Below, piece after piece: positions 25,278 through 33,942 of a stretch of DNA of 64,000 bases (the first letter of the stretch is position 1; the number at the start of each line of letters is the position of its first letter). The translations under genes and the position numbers were made by a program. The stretch lies in the NCBI RefSeq assembly GCF_900167065.1, contig NZ_FUYA01000003.1, forward strand, positions 62,001 through 126,000, in the 5' to 3' direction. The DNA comes from Desulfobaculum bizertense DSM 18034. Lineage in GTDB: Bacteria > Desulfobacterota > Desulfovibrionia > Desulfovibrionales > Desulfovibrionaceae. The notes under the pieces are model-generated. The model did no database searches. It worked only from the letters and a program-made list of their open reading frames with translations, and was not told where the DNA came from.

Positions 25278-25747
25278 GACGCTCTATCCTTCTCCTACTT
25301 CTGCCGGGAAAAATCGCCCGGCCCGATGGAATATTGTCATTCCTCGCAACTTGTAAAGCGACAAAAAGCTGCGTACGCATAATTTTATGCAGCAGTCATG
25401 AGGAAACGCATCCCATACAGGGGCGTAAACATGTGAAAAGCCGTTCACGCCACCCCTTTTTCTGATTCTTTCTATTCCTTAGTAAATTGATACGGATTCA
25501 GAAAGGAAAAAGGCATGTTCTTTTTTTAACGTGAACAGAACACAATATTCTGCATACAGAGAAAAAGAGAAAGTCCTTGATGACACAAGGAAAACAGCCG
25601 CTCCAGACCTCTTTTCTGAGGGCTGCACGGCTGGGCTACACTATCCGTCAAAAGCCCCATGTGGTCTGACCATTGCCATATTTCGCATGCGCCCATAGAG
25701 GCATTTTTCACTGAACACACAGAGATTACAGGAAAAGTCACCGTAAA
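25278..25747. other. Divergent promoter region
   Basis: 470 bases between the FAD oxidoreductase and dctQ, AT-rich, no gene supported. Contains GTGAA-N6-TTCAC (25433-25448), a perfect short inverted repeat whose spacing does not fit the CRP/HcpR consensus. Confidence 0.35.
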
Positions 25748-26272
25748 ATGTCATCCCGGAGACACGAGGCTCCTCTTGCTATGAATGGTTTATTTAAAAC
25801 AGCTGCCATCTTGAGCCGCATTGCAGAAAAACTCGGCGAGCTTCTGCTTCTGCTCTGCGGTGTTGGGATGGTGTGTGATATCAGCTTGCAGGTCTTCTTC
25901 CGCTACGTGCTAAATGATTCGCTTTTCTGGTCGGAAGAGCTAGGCCGAATTCTTCTTGTCTGGCTGACGTTTTTTGGCGCAAGTGTGGCGTACAAACGTG
26001 GTGCGCACATCGGTGTCGACGTGCTTGTTTCCCGCTTCTCTGCCCCTGTCCAGCGAATCCTGCGTGTTTTCTCGCATCTAGTCTGCCTCTGCTTTTTTGC
26101 TGTCATCCTGTTTTATGGCACCCAGTTTCTGGGTTTCCTTAAATTTCAGAGCACGACAACACTCGGCATCAGCAAACAGCTCCCTTTTTTGACTGTTCCA
26201 GTCAGCGCGGCTTTCCTGCTACTCCACGGGCTGTATTTTCTGCTGCGTGACCTGCGAGGCAAACAGGCATGA
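25748..26272 (+). CDS. dctQ: TRAP transporter small membrane subunit DctQ
   Basis: 174-residue DctQ-type subunit with four hydrophobic segments. Family marks: QVFFRYVLNDSLFWSEELGRILLVWLTFFGA at about 51-81. It pairs with DctM to form the TRAP permease driven by the sodium or proton gradient. An ATG at 25781 (MNGLFK) would remove eleven residues and is equally possible since neither start has an ideal ribosome site. Overlaps dctM by four bases (ATGA). Confidence 0.92.
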   Translation: MSSRRHEAPLAMNGLFKTAAILSRIAEKLGELLLLLCGVGMVCDISLQVFFRYVLNDSLFWSEELGRILLVWLTFFGASVAYKRGAHIGVDVLVSRFSAPVQRILRVFSHLVCLCFFAVILFYGTQFLGFLKFQSTTTLGISKQLPFLTVPVSAAFLLLHGLYFLLRDLRGKQA

Positions 26273-27552
26273 CCACGCTTTTGCTTCTTTTACTCGCCAC
26301 GCTTTTTCTGCTGAATGTTCCCATTGCCATGGCCATTGGCGCAGCCACCATGCTTGTCTTTGCCCTGAGTGGCCCGACAAATCTTATGGTTGCCGTAAGC
26401 CGCATGTATGCAGGGGCTGATTCTTTCCCGCTTATGGCTGTTCCGCTCTTTATGATTGCCGGTCAGGTTATGGAGGCTGGGGGCATATCACGCCGCCTTG
26501 TGGCCTTTGCAGAATCTCTTGTCGGCTGGCTCCCCGGCGGACTGGCGGCAGTCTCCATTGTCTCGTCCATGTTCTTTGGTGGAATTTCAGGATCTGCCGC
26601 CGCAGACACGGCCGCAGTTGGCGGAATGCTCATCCCTGCAATGGCCCGCAACGGCTACCCACGCGGCTTTGCTGGAGCCGTACAGGCCGCTGGCGGTTCT
26701 ATCGGCGTCATTATTCCCCCAAGCATCCCTATGATTGTGTTTGGTTACCTTACCGGCGCCAGCATAGGGAAACTCTTTGCTGCGGGGATCCTGCCGGGAG
26801 TGCTCATGGGACTTTCACTCATTGGCATGACAGTGCTTCTCGCCAAGCGGCAGGGACTGGCCGCTGTCACCGCACCTGAACCTTTTTCTGCCCGCAAAAT
26901 CCTCAGCACAGGCCGCAGGGCAGTCTTTGCCCTTGGTGCTCCGGCCATTATTCTTGGTGGCATTCTTGGCGGAGTTTTTACAGCAACGGAATCCGCTGCC
27001 GTAGCCGTTATCTATGCCCTGTTTATTGGCTTTGTGGTCCATCGGGAACTGCGCCTCAAAGCGCTCCCCAAACTCTTTATCAACGCCTCCATCACCGCAG
27101 GCGTCACCATGTTTATCATCACGCAGGCCACGGCATTTTCCTGGCTGCTGACCATTGAACAAATTCCCCAGAGTATCAGCGCAGAACTCCTCAGCTTTGC
27201 ACATTCTCCAGTTGCTCTGCTCCTGCTCCTGAACCTCATCCTCATTATTGCAGGAACATTCGTCGAAACCACAGCAGCCCTTATCCTGCTTGTTCCAGTC
27301 ATGACGCCGCTCCTTCCCAGCCTTGGCATAGACCTGATTCACCTTGGCGCTATTGTTGTCACCAACCTCGCCATTGGCATGCTCACCCCGCCTATGGGCA
27401 TTTGCCTGATTGTGTCCTGTGGCATTGCGAACACAAGGCTTGCAGACATCAGCCTTCGGGTTCTGCCCTTCCTGCTGGTGCTCCTCGTGGACCTGCTGCT
27501 TATCTCATTCTGGTCGCCACTCACCACCTGGCTTCCAGCCCTAACAGGATAA
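26269..27552 (+). CDS. dctM: TRAP transporter large membrane subunit DctM
   Basis: 427-residue DctM-type permease with about twelve hydrophobic segments. Conserved blocks: MFFGGISGSAAADTAAVGGMLIPAM at about 103-126 and the substrate-path GGSIGVIIPPSIPMI, plus a C-terminal TPPMGICLIV. It is start-stop coupled with dctQ. The matching binding protein gene is missing immediately upstream; the nearest DctP is divergent at 21572-22573. Confidence 0.95.
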   Translation: MTTLLLLLLATLFLLNVPIAMAIGAATMLVFALSGPTNLMVAVSRMYAGADSFPLMAVPLFMIAGQVMEAGGISRRLVAFAESLVGWLPGGLAAVSIVSSMFFGGISGSAAADTAAVGGMLIPAMARNGYPRGFAGAVQAAGGSIGVIIPPSIPMIVFGYLTGASIGKLFAAGILPGVLMGLSLIGMTVLLAKRQGLAAVTAPEPFSARKILSTGRRAVFALGAPAIILGGILGGVFTATESAAVAVIYALFIGFVVHRELRLKALPKLFINASITAGVTMFIITQATAFSWLLTIEQIPQSISAELLSFAHSPVALLLLLNLILIIAGTFVETTAALILLVPVMTPLLPSLGIDLIHLGAIVVTNLAIGMLTPPMGICLIVSCGIANTRLADISLRVLPFLLVLLVDLLLISFWSPLTTWLPALTG

Positions 27553-27655
27553 GCTCAAAAGAATTTCCTCCGCCCAGAGTTGCCTTTTTCCCGGCTTTCT
27601 GGTCCTCTCATTGCAGGGACCCCTCTTCCCTATACCTGCAAATGTCGAGGTGAAT

Positions 27656-29110
27656 ATGGATGACACACATCGGGGCGCAGTGCTCCTTGTTGATGACAAC
27701 CCTATCATCTGCCAGTCTTTGGCTTTTATGCTGGAAGACGAGGGTTTCACCCACATCTTTCAGGCCTTCACTGCCGAGGACGCGCTTGCTCTTGTTCAGG
27801 AACACCGTCTTGAACTCGCCTTTATGGATGTCCGGCTCAAAGATGCCAACGGCCTTGAGCTGGCCAAAGATATTCGGGAAATCTGCCCACAGCTTGATAT
27901 TGTGTTTATGAGCGGTGCAGGCAGCCGGGCCGAACTCCTTGAAGCTGTTCAGATTGGGGCGGTGGACTACCTGCTCAAACCCTTCTCTCCAGAACTGCTG
28001 AGCCTCACCCTGGACCGTTTCACCAAGCGCCGCGCTCTGACCCGGCGGGTTCATGCTGCTGAGCATCGCCTTGGTGAAATTCTCAAAAACATCCCTTTGC
28101 TCGTCTTCCAGCTCGACAAAAATTTCCAGCTACGGTTTATCAATGACGCCTGCAAGCACGTTCTGGGAGAAAGCGTTCCCACGACCCCAGACACCAGTGA
28201 CTGGTTTATGCAGCACGTGCACCCAGAAGAGCGCGAACGAATTTCTGAACTCCTCCGTACGGCCCTGCACTCCGAGACACCGCGCACAGCCGAGTGTCGC
28301 CTCATCCACCACAACGGTGCAGAGGTTTACGGCTACATCAAGACCCTGCCAGCGCTCCCCTCAGAGCTGAATGGACAGGAACCACTTGTTGACGGAATTT
28401 TCATTGATATTTCTGAACGGGTGAATCAGGAGCGCAGTACCGTACAGCAGGAAAAGCTCAAAACCGTAGACGCTATTTCCTCAGAAATGGCCCACGAACT
28501 TCGCAACCCGCTGATGACCATTGGCGGTTTTGCCCGGCGGCTTCTGCTCCGCTTCCCAGACCTGCACGAAGCGCAAATTATTCTTCGGGAATCAGAACGC
28601 CTAGAGCACCTTCTGGACCGGATTAAAAGCTATCTGCAAAAAGAACAGGCCGAAAACCTGCAAAAAGTTTCTGTCCGCGACGTGCTTGAACGGAGTATTC
28701 ACAACCGCATTCTCCAGCTGGAAGGTGCCGGGCTGACGCTCGACATTGCACATGCCCCAGACCTGCCCTCCGCGATTGCCGATCCGCAGGGCCTCCAGCA
28801 TGTCCTGGAAATCATGCTTGGAGATGCCAGCCAGTCGCTCATGGATGCCGGAACGCTCGTTATTCGAACGCAGGGAACACAGGACCGAGTGGACCTCACT
28901 TTTTCCTATGCACTGGAAGATTTGCGCCACATCAGCCCGGAGCGGCTCTACCTGCCCTTTGATGAAGGTGGTTTTGGACTACCGCAGTGTACAACGCTCA
29001 TTCGCGGAATGTGTGGTGTGATGCGGATGGAACGAAAAGAAGGGAATGTGGTTTTTACCATTTCACTCCCCGCAGAGACAGAAAAAAAACACGCAGAACC
29101 GACCACTTGA
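27656..29110 (+). CDS. Receiver-PAS-histidine kinase with degraded ATPase domain
   Basis: 484 residues, cytoplasmic. Receiver at 8-125 is intact (Asp14, phospho-acceptor Asp58, Lys110 in LLKPF). PAS about 145-270, then HisKA with His280 in MAHELRNPL. The ATPase region is unusual: the N-box asparagine position is Asp390 (MLGDASQSL), and where the DxGxG box should be there is SYALEDL; only GGFGLP remains of the glycine-rich lid. ATP binding is therefore doubtful and the protein may act as a phosphatase, scaffold or receiver-driven switch. Start at 27656 has GAGGTG upstream. A TPR gene and an Hpt-like gene follow. Confidence 0.85.
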   Translation: MDDTHRGAVLLVDDNPIICQSLAFMLEDEGFTHIFQAFTAEDALALVQEHRLELAFMDVRLKDANGLELAKDIREICPQLDIVFMSGAGSRAELLEAVQIGAVDYLLKPFSPELLSLTLDRFTKRRALTRRVHAAEHRLGEILKNIPLLVFQLDKNFQLRFINDACKHVLGESVPTTPDTSDWFMQHVHPEERERISELLRTALHSETPRTAECRLIHHNGAEVYGYIKTLPALPSELNGQEPLVDGIFIDISERVNQERSTVQQEKLKTVDAISSEMAHELRNPLMTIGGFARRLLLRFPDLHEAQIILRESERLEHLLDRIKSYLQKEQAENLQKVSVRDVLERSIHNRILQLEGAGLTLDIAHAPDLPSAIADPQGLQHVLEIMLGDASQSLMDAGTLVIRTQGTQDRVDLTFSYALEDLRHISPERLYLPFDEGGFGLPQCTTLIRGMCGVMRMERKEGNVVFTISLPAETEKKHAEPTT

Positions 29111-29177
29111 GTTCAGAAGCCGTTTGTATATACTTTACAAACTTTCGTCTGAACCCTGAATTGCTACTGAGACAGAT

Positions 29178-29930
29178 ATGTCGATTTATCCACAGATACT
29201 TGGAATATACTCTCGTAAGACTGAGTCGCAGATTGGTCTTGGAACAACACAGGATCATCATCACAGCAAAACGTACTGGTATGCTGTACGCAAAGGGGAC
29301 AACCAATTTTGTGTCCAGCCCCTGAACGCTCGTCATGTTCCATCCCGGCCCAAAACGACCCTGAACAAAGCTGATTTTCTCATGGTCTTTGAGCCTGAGC
29401 CGAACTATTACGAACATCACACAGCCCCTGCCCTGCGCTCACTTGTCGCCAAAATTCAGGACGGCAAAGAGAACTACAAGCTGGGTAATCTGGATGCCGC
29501 TGAGCGCGCATTCCTCAAAGCGCTGCTCATAGATGAAGACAATGTCGAAGCCAACTTTGGACTTGGGCATATCTACATCGACAAAAAGCAGTACAAAAAG
29601 CTCGAAAATGCACTCAGGCATCTGCTGCACATGGATGAAACTTTTGATGAGGAGTGTCGTCAGAGCTTCAATACCTTTGGCATTGCCCTACGCAAAAACG
29701 GACTGCACAAAGAAGCCCTGCGCTACTATCAGCGAGCGCTTGAGTTCAATCTCTTTGACGAAAATCTTCACTTCAATATCGCCAGAGTCTTTTTTGAACT
29801 CAAAAACAAGGAAAAGTGTCTCGACCACGTCCAAAAGGCCCTGACCCTTGCGCCTGACCTTGTGCCTGCTCAGAAGCTTCTGAAATACGTTCACAAATAT
29901 GGCGTTGAACGTGAAAGCGTCAGCTCCTGA
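29178..29930 (+). CDS. TPR-repeat protein
   Basis: 250 residues. The first 75 residues are not recognised (contain QDHHHSKTYWY); then three or more tetratricopeptide repeats from about 100 (NYKLGNLDAAERAFLKAL; FGIALRKNGLHKEALRYYQR; IARVFFELKNKEKCLDHVQ). Probably a scaffold. Follows the degraded kinase by 67 bases and may be its partner. The start lacks a strong ribosome site. A terminator follows the stop. Confidence 0.75.
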   Translation: MSIYPQILGIYSRKTESQIGLGTTQDHHHSKTYWYAVRKGDNQFCVQPLNARHVPSRPKTTLNKADFLMVFEPEPNYYEHHTAPALRSLVAKIQDGKENYKLGNLDAAERAFLKALLIDEDNVEANFGLGHIYIDKKQYKKLENALRHLLHMDETFDEECRQSFNTFGIALRKNGLHKEALRYYQRALEFNLFDENLHFNIARVFFELKNKEKCLDHVQKALTLAPDLVPAQKLLKYVHKYGVERESVSS

Positions 29931-29948
29931 TTTTTCCGCCAATAGCAG

Positions 29949-29981
29949 CGCCCTGCAGCATATTACTCTGGAGGGCGTTTT
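29949..29981 (+). terminator. Terminator after TPR gene
   Basis: CGCCCT / AGGGCG stem followed by TTTT, close to the stop. Confidence 0.6.
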
Positions 29982-30050
29982 GCGTATTGCTCTCTAAAAA
30001 AACATCCTGTTATACTGCGCTGGCCTTTTCATTTTTGCCCCGGTGGAACA

Positions 30051-30416
30051 ATGAAATATTTTTCGCAGTTTACACAGCTTCCTTTTCTGGATGAGCTGAG
30101 CACGCTCAACAGGCTTAACGGCAACACCGTCATGCTTCAAGAGCTGTATCAAAACGCCATGCGTGACCTTGCCCTGCATCTGGATCGATTTGATGCATCC
30201 ATAGACAGAGGGGACTCCAAGGCCCTGCTTTTTGAGGTGCAACACATTCGCAACTGTGCGGCAAGCATTGCTGCGACCCAGCTCCAGTTTGAAGCGGAAC
30301 AGCTTGAAAATCTGCTCCAGAATCACCAGCCTTTGCGTTCCGGCATGGCCGAAGGCTTTTTGCGTCAGGGCCTGCATACTCTCGAAAGCCTTGCGCACTC
30401 GCTCAGAGTTCTCTAG
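30051..30416 (+). CDS. Hpt-like phosphotransfer protein
   Basis: 121 residues, predicted all-helical. The block QHIRNCAASIAATQLQFEAEQLENLL at about 64-89 matches the Hpt pattern H-x-L-K-G-x-x-x-x-x-G-x-x-L-x-x-x-x-x-L-E, with the histidine kept and the lysine/glycine replaced (R, N). This suggests a phosphotransfer protein that could serve the receiver-kinase encoded 1 kb upstream. GGTGG is placed just before the ATG. Identification is by pattern only; 35 bases separate it from the ferredoxin gene. Confidence 0.6.
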   Translation: MKYFSQFTQLPFLDELSTLNRLNGNTVMLQELYQNAMRDLALHLDRFDASIDRGDSKALLFEVQHIRNCAASIAATQLQFEAEQLENLLQNHQPLRSGMAEGFLRQGLHTLESLAHSLRVL

Positions 30417-30450
30417 GTTCTGCTCTCACGCATACGCAAGGGAGGACCGC

Positions 30451-30648
30451 ATGAGCGACGAAAAAGAAATTTCCATCAATCATATCGCCTGCTCCGGCTG
30501 TATGGGCTGCGTCGAGATGCACCCTGAGCTGTTTGAATGGGACGAGGTCAACGAAAAGGTTGTCCTCAAAAAAGAGAAAGTCAGTGCAGACGAAATCCAC
30601 GAAATGCTGTCCCTGTGCCCACAGGACTGCATCGAACTCGAAGACTAA
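30451..30648 (+). CDS. Single-cluster ferredoxin
   Basis: 65-residue acidic ferredoxin. Cluster ligands Cys14, Cys17, Cys20 (CSGCMGC) and Cys56 (LCPQDC), the arrangement of Desulfovibrio-type [4Fe-4S] ferredoxins. Low-potential soluble electron carrier. GGGAGG lies seven bases before the ATG; longer in-frame starts overlap the preceding gene and are not supported. Closed by a terminator immediately after the stop. Confidence 0.92.
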   Translation: MSDEKEISINHIACSGCMGCVEMHPELFEWDEVNEKVVLKKEKVSADEIHEMLSLCPQDCIELED

Positions 30649-30677
30649 AAAAGCCGCCCAATGGCGGCTTTTCTTTT
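30646..30677 (+). terminator. Terminator after ferredoxin gene
   Basis: AAAGCCGCC-caat-GGCGGCTTTT, then CTTTT. Confidence 0.85.
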
Positions 30678-30716
30678 GCATTGCGCTCGCTTTCTGCTCA
30701 CGTTTTTCCTGCACCC

Positions 30717-31331
30717 TTAGTCTGGCGCATTTTCTTTGCTGGACATCTGCCCAAGCTTCCCGCCACGCAATCCGTCCTCTGACTCCGGAGTACAGCTTGC
30801 GCAGCAACTCCCATAAATAAACTCACTGTAGGCGTACAGTATTCGCCGCTCTGCGTTCAGCCGTTTCTCAGAATAGGTCTGCGCAGGGTGCTCTTTGGCC
30901 AGCTCCTGCACGTAGGAATAGCGAGGAAGCGCCCGCTCGTCCCGAGCCAAACACTCCCCTGTTGCAGTCTCATACAGATACGCAGTTTTGGAATCTGTCA
31001 CCGCAACCAGCGGCACAGCCCCCTGCGTAAAAATTCTGGCCGTCGCAATGACTTCCCGGTCATAGGTTCCGGGTTGCCCAGCGACAAAAAAAATAAGGAG
31101 AACAGGACTGCCGTGTTCATCGGTGACAACAAAGTCAACCATACGGCAATACTCTTCTCCTTTGACAGGAAACACGACAGGAACACGCGGGGTCAAGGAT
31201 TCTCGTGGGTATCCACGCTCCTCAACAAGCATACGGGCCGTGGCCTGACGAAACTCCTCGTATGAGGTTTCTTCAAGCTCCTCGCCTGTAATGTAATCCT
31301 GAACCATTCTCCCAAGGGACGTTTCGTGCAT
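30717..31331 (-). CDS. HsdR N-terminal-like (HSDR_N) domain protein, apparently without nuclease motif
   Basis: 204 residues resembling the N-terminal domain of type I restriction enzyme R subunits. The first conserved acid is seen (CRMVDFVVTDEHG at about 62-74), but the expected ExK on the next strand reads LIFFVAG, so catalysis looks lost. The region after (REVIATARIFTQGAVPLVAVTDSKTAYLYE) follows the family. Such solitary proteins are widespread in Desulfovibrio-type genomes; role unknown. No HsdM or HsdS is nearby. GAGGTG precedes the ATG. The C-terminus has four cysteine/serine-rich residues. Confidence 0.65.
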   Translation of the reverse strand: MHETSLGRMVQDYITGEELEETSYEEFRQATARMLVEERGYPRESLTPRVPVVFPVKGEEYCRMVDFVVTDEHGSPVLLIFFVAGQPGTYDREVIATARIFTQGAVPLVAVTDSKTAYLYETATGECLARDERALPRYSYVQELAKEHPAQTYSEKRLNAERRILYAYSEFIYGSCCASCTPESEDGLRGGKLGQMSSKENAPD

Positions 31332-31370
31332 GAAAATTCACCTCTTTCATGCCCGCCCGTCCTGTCGAGT

Positions 31371-32009
31371 CTAGCTCACAACTCCGCGCTCGGCGTGCTT
31401 GGGAGCTTTTTTCTTTTTGGTATCCACAAAGATATCCCACGACAGCAGCTCTTCGCCAATATCCTCATTCTTCTTCATGGCACTCGCGAGGAAGCGATAG
31501 CCCGGAATGAACTTTCTGGACCGGGCAAAGAGCACACGGACAAGCACATACATTGGAACAAAAACGAAATTATTGCCGACAGTATCGCCAATTGCGGGAA
31601 TGGTAAATGGAAGCTGAAACGCAACATCGCCAAAACGGAACACCATCCAGCTCATAACAAAAGGAACGGGCCACAGGCTGGAGGCAAACAGGGCAATATG
31701 CGAGAAAAAATTCTGACCAAAAGCTTCGTTTGCAAGTGAGTTACACGCCTTGTAGCTCCGCTTGTCTTTTTCACGAATGGCTTCAACAGACAGGTTGTGA
31801 TTATGAATCATGTCTCTGTTCAGCTTCGCAAAGTGCTTTCTGTTCACGTAGTACACGCCAGCAAGCGACAGCTCACCCAAAAGCGTACACGCCAGAATCA
31901 AGAGCAGCATGCCAAGAAAATACGCATAGACTGGCGGCACTGGCAGCTTGAAGAAAAACAGAAAAATGGGATCAAAGAGATAATTCAGACGGTCGAATGA
32001 TTCGAGCAT
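31371..32009 (-). CDS. Polytopic membrane protein upstream-linked to TauE/SafE gene
   Basis: 212 residues. Hydrophobic segments at about 12-50, 100-120 and 130-160, with a charged cytoplasmic helix pair between (NRKHFAKLNRDMIHNHNLSVEAIREKDKRSYK). The helix-coil-helix-helix layout is reminiscent of DUF106/Oxa1-type proteins, but I do not claim the family. ATG at 32009 with GAGGG close upstream. It follows the TauE gene on the same strand after a terminator-like hairpin, so partial read-through is possible. Confidence 0.6.
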   Translation of the reverse strand: MLESFDRLNYLFDPIFLFFFKLPVPPVYAYFLGMLLLILACTLLGELSLAGVYYVNRKHFAKLNRDMIHNHNLSVEAIREKDKRSYKACNSLANEAFGQNFFSHIALFASSLWPVPFVMSWMVFRFGDVAFQLPFTIPAIGDTVGNNFVFVPMYVLVRVLFARSRKFIPGYRFLASAMKKNEDIGEELLSWDIFVDTKKKKAPKHAERGVVS

Positions 32010-32059
32010 CACACCCTCACTTACGGCTTTGGTCTCATCTCCTTCTTTCAGGAGATGTT

Positions 32060-32092
32060 AAAAAGGGGCTGGCCAGCAGCGCTGCCAGCCCC
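32060..32092 (-). terminator. Terminator after the TauE/SafE gene
   Basis: GGGGCTGGC / GCCAGCCCC stem followed by TTTTT on the minus strand. A second small hairpin ATCTCCT / AGGAGAT (32037-32056) lies just after it. Confidence 0.75.
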
Positions 32093-32117
32093 GAGGAGTC
32101 TTATCGGATAGACCGAC

Positions 32118-33254
32118 TTAGAAGGGAGGCAGGATGCTGAAGCCAAGGAAGCCCTTGGAGCAGTAGCGCAGACCAACGTACAGAGCGAGTACGATGAAGA
32201 GGCGCTTCAGCCAGACATCCGGGATGTACTTGGAAGTACGGGGTCCAATCATGGACCCGATGATGATACCGATAAGCTCGGCACCGATCAGGCTCCACTG
32301 AACCGGGGTTCCCTTGAGGATCATGTAGGAGGCAATGGAGTTTGCCATACCCACGAAAACTGCGAGGGAAGAGGTACCAGCAACGAGGTACATCGGCAGA
32401 CCTGCAACGGAGGTCAGGAACGGCACCAGCAGGAAGCCGCCACCGACACCGAGGAAGGATGCCAGAGCTGCGATGAAGAAACCACCAATAACCGGAACGA
32501 GCGGATTAAAGTGGAATTCAACACCGAAGAAGGTGAATTCGCAACGAGTCAGGGAGAAGGACTTCACCTTAACGCCCTGAGCTTCCATGTCGACGTTGCC
32601 AGACTTGATGCTTGCTTCGAATGCTTTTGCAGCAGCCTTGGCTTCACTCTTCTTGGACTGTGCCTTAGGCGTCGTCTGGTAGTAGAGGTAGCAGCCAAGG
32701 AAGAGAACGAAGAGGCCGAAGAATCCAAGGTAATCCTTCAGGTTAATCTTGCCAGCAGTCAGCCACGGCACCAGCCAGGAACCAGCAACAGAACCCACAG
32801 CCAGAGCGATGCCCAAAGGAGCAACCAGACGGCCTGCGCGGTAGTAGTTGAAGGAACCGATAGCAGCGGAGCAACCAACAAGCCACTGGTTCGATACACG
32901 GATGGAGTCAGTCACGACCTTGTTCATGGTCAGCTCTTTACCAAAGCCCTTGGCGTAATCACCAAGGCCGTAAATGGTAATATGACCAACGCCGGACATG
33001 ATGCCACCAAAAGCACCAACAGTAGAGAAAATCCAGCCAACCCAGATGGCCCAGATAACGCCGATAACGACGTTCAGGTCAGGTGCGCCGGGGATTCCGA
33101 GGTATCCCTTGGCTGCATTGGGATCAATCTTGTCGGCCTGAATTGCCTGAGTGATAGCGTCGCTCAGGCGGTCTGCCCATGCAGCTTCCTGCGTAAACAG
33201 GACCACTGCAACTGCTGCGAGTACGAGCAGTACGTGGCTCGATTTAAATTTCAC
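32118..33254 (-). CDS. TauE/SafE-family sulfite/organosulfur exporter
   Basis: 378-residue membrane protein of the TauE/SafE family, thought to export sulfite, sulfoacetate or similar anions. A signal-like first helix (1-28, ending AAWA) and about eight further hydrophobic segments; the two half-family motifs VGAFGGIMSGVGHI (about 79-92) and LGVGGGFLLVPFLTSVAGLP (about 266-285) are present. A long charged loop of about 50 residues (KAQSKKSEAKAAAKAF) joins the halves. GTG start with AAGGAGG upstream. It follows the ferredoxin gene by 39 bases in the same operon, an arrangement fitting sulfur-anion handling. Confidence 0.9.
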   Translation of the reverse strand: MKFKSSHVLLVLAAVAVVLFTQEAAWADRLSDAITQAIQADKIDPNAAKGYLGIPGAPDLNVVIGVIWAIWVGWIFSTVGAFGGIMSGVGHITIYGLGDYAKGFGKELTMNKVVTDSIRVSNQWLVGCSAAIGSFNYYRAGRLVAPLGIALAVGSVAGSWLVPWLTAGKINLKDYLGFFGLFVLFLGCYLYYQTTPKAQSKKSEAKAAAKAFEASIKSGNVDMEAQGVKVKSFSLTRCEFTFFGVEFHFNPLVPVIGGFFIAALASFLGVGGGFLLVPFLTSVAGLPMYLVAGTSSLAVFVGMANSIASYMILKGTPVQWSLIGAELIGIIIGSMIGPRTSKYIPDVWLKRLFIVLALYVGLRYCSKGFLGFSILPPF

Positions 33255-33293
33255 AGTGCCACCCTCCTTAAAGGTTCGGTAAACATTGACAAC

Positions 33294-33803
33294 TTAACGC
33301 ATAACGCGCTTGAGAAGAATCTTTTGTCCGTGACGTTCACGGGTCCTGTGCGATGCTTCATTTGGTCGCACAAACTCCAGAGCATGGGTGGTGCATGCGG
33401 TGACACACGCGGGATCAAGCCCCTGATCCACGCGGTCCATGCACAGATCACATTTCATTACCTTCCCTGCGGCCTCATCCCACTGAGGAACATCCCACGG
33501 GCAGGCAATAATGCAGGCTTTGCAGCCAACGCATAAATCCTGATTCACATAGACAATGCCGTCGTCCCGCCGAATCATCGCTTCGGTCGGGCAGGCAGCA
33601 ACACACCACGGCTGTTCACAGTGGAAGCACGGCATGAAAAGATTCATCATCCGTGGCTTTCCAGCCTTGTTCAGGGGTCCAACGGTGATGAGCTGCCCAA
33701 GACGTGCGCCTTCGGGAACCCGGTTGTATTGTTTGCAATGTAATTCACAAGCATTACAGCTAATACAGCGATCCTGATCCATCTTAATGATGTATCTGCT
33801 CAC
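33294..33803 (-). CDS. Four-cluster [4Fe-4S] ferredoxin-type protein
   Basis: 169 residues with four cysteine sets: CISCNACELHC, CFHCEQPWCVAAC, CVGCKACIIAC and CDLCMDRVDQGLDPACVTAC. HybA/DmsB-like electron-transfer subunit without a signal peptide. Start is GTG at 33803 (VSRYIIKMDQ) with GGGAGG nine bases upstream; the open frame continues to 33926 without support. First gene of an operon with the TauE/SafE exporter; a CRP/HcpR-type site lies 140 bases upstream. No catalytic partner is adjacent. Confidence 0.88.
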   Translation of the reverse strand: MSRYIIKMDQDRCISCNACELHCKQYNRVPEGARLGQLITVGPLNKAGKPRMMNLFMPCFHCEQPWCVAACPTEAMIRRDDGIVYVNQDLCVGCKACIIACPWDVPQWDEAAGKVMKCDLCMDRVDQGLDPACVTACTTHALEFVRPNEASHRTRERHGQKILLKRVMR

Positions 33804-33942
33804 AGAGCATAACCTCCCGTCTCCAGACTCGGCCCGATAACCAAAGCCAGACGCGGAAAAATAAATCCTGCACAAATCGTAGGCTTTGATGTAGTGGGTT
33901 AAATCAGTTGGTGAATGAATGGTCAATCACGTTTCTACCATA

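Noticed and set aside
25433-25448. GTGAA-N6-TTCAC as a CRP site
   Set aside because: The half-sites are shifted relative to TGTGA-N6-TCACA, so spacing does not fit.
25526-25741. Minus-strand 71-codon frame between FAD oxidoreductase and dctQ
   Set aside because: No ribosome site and implausible composition.
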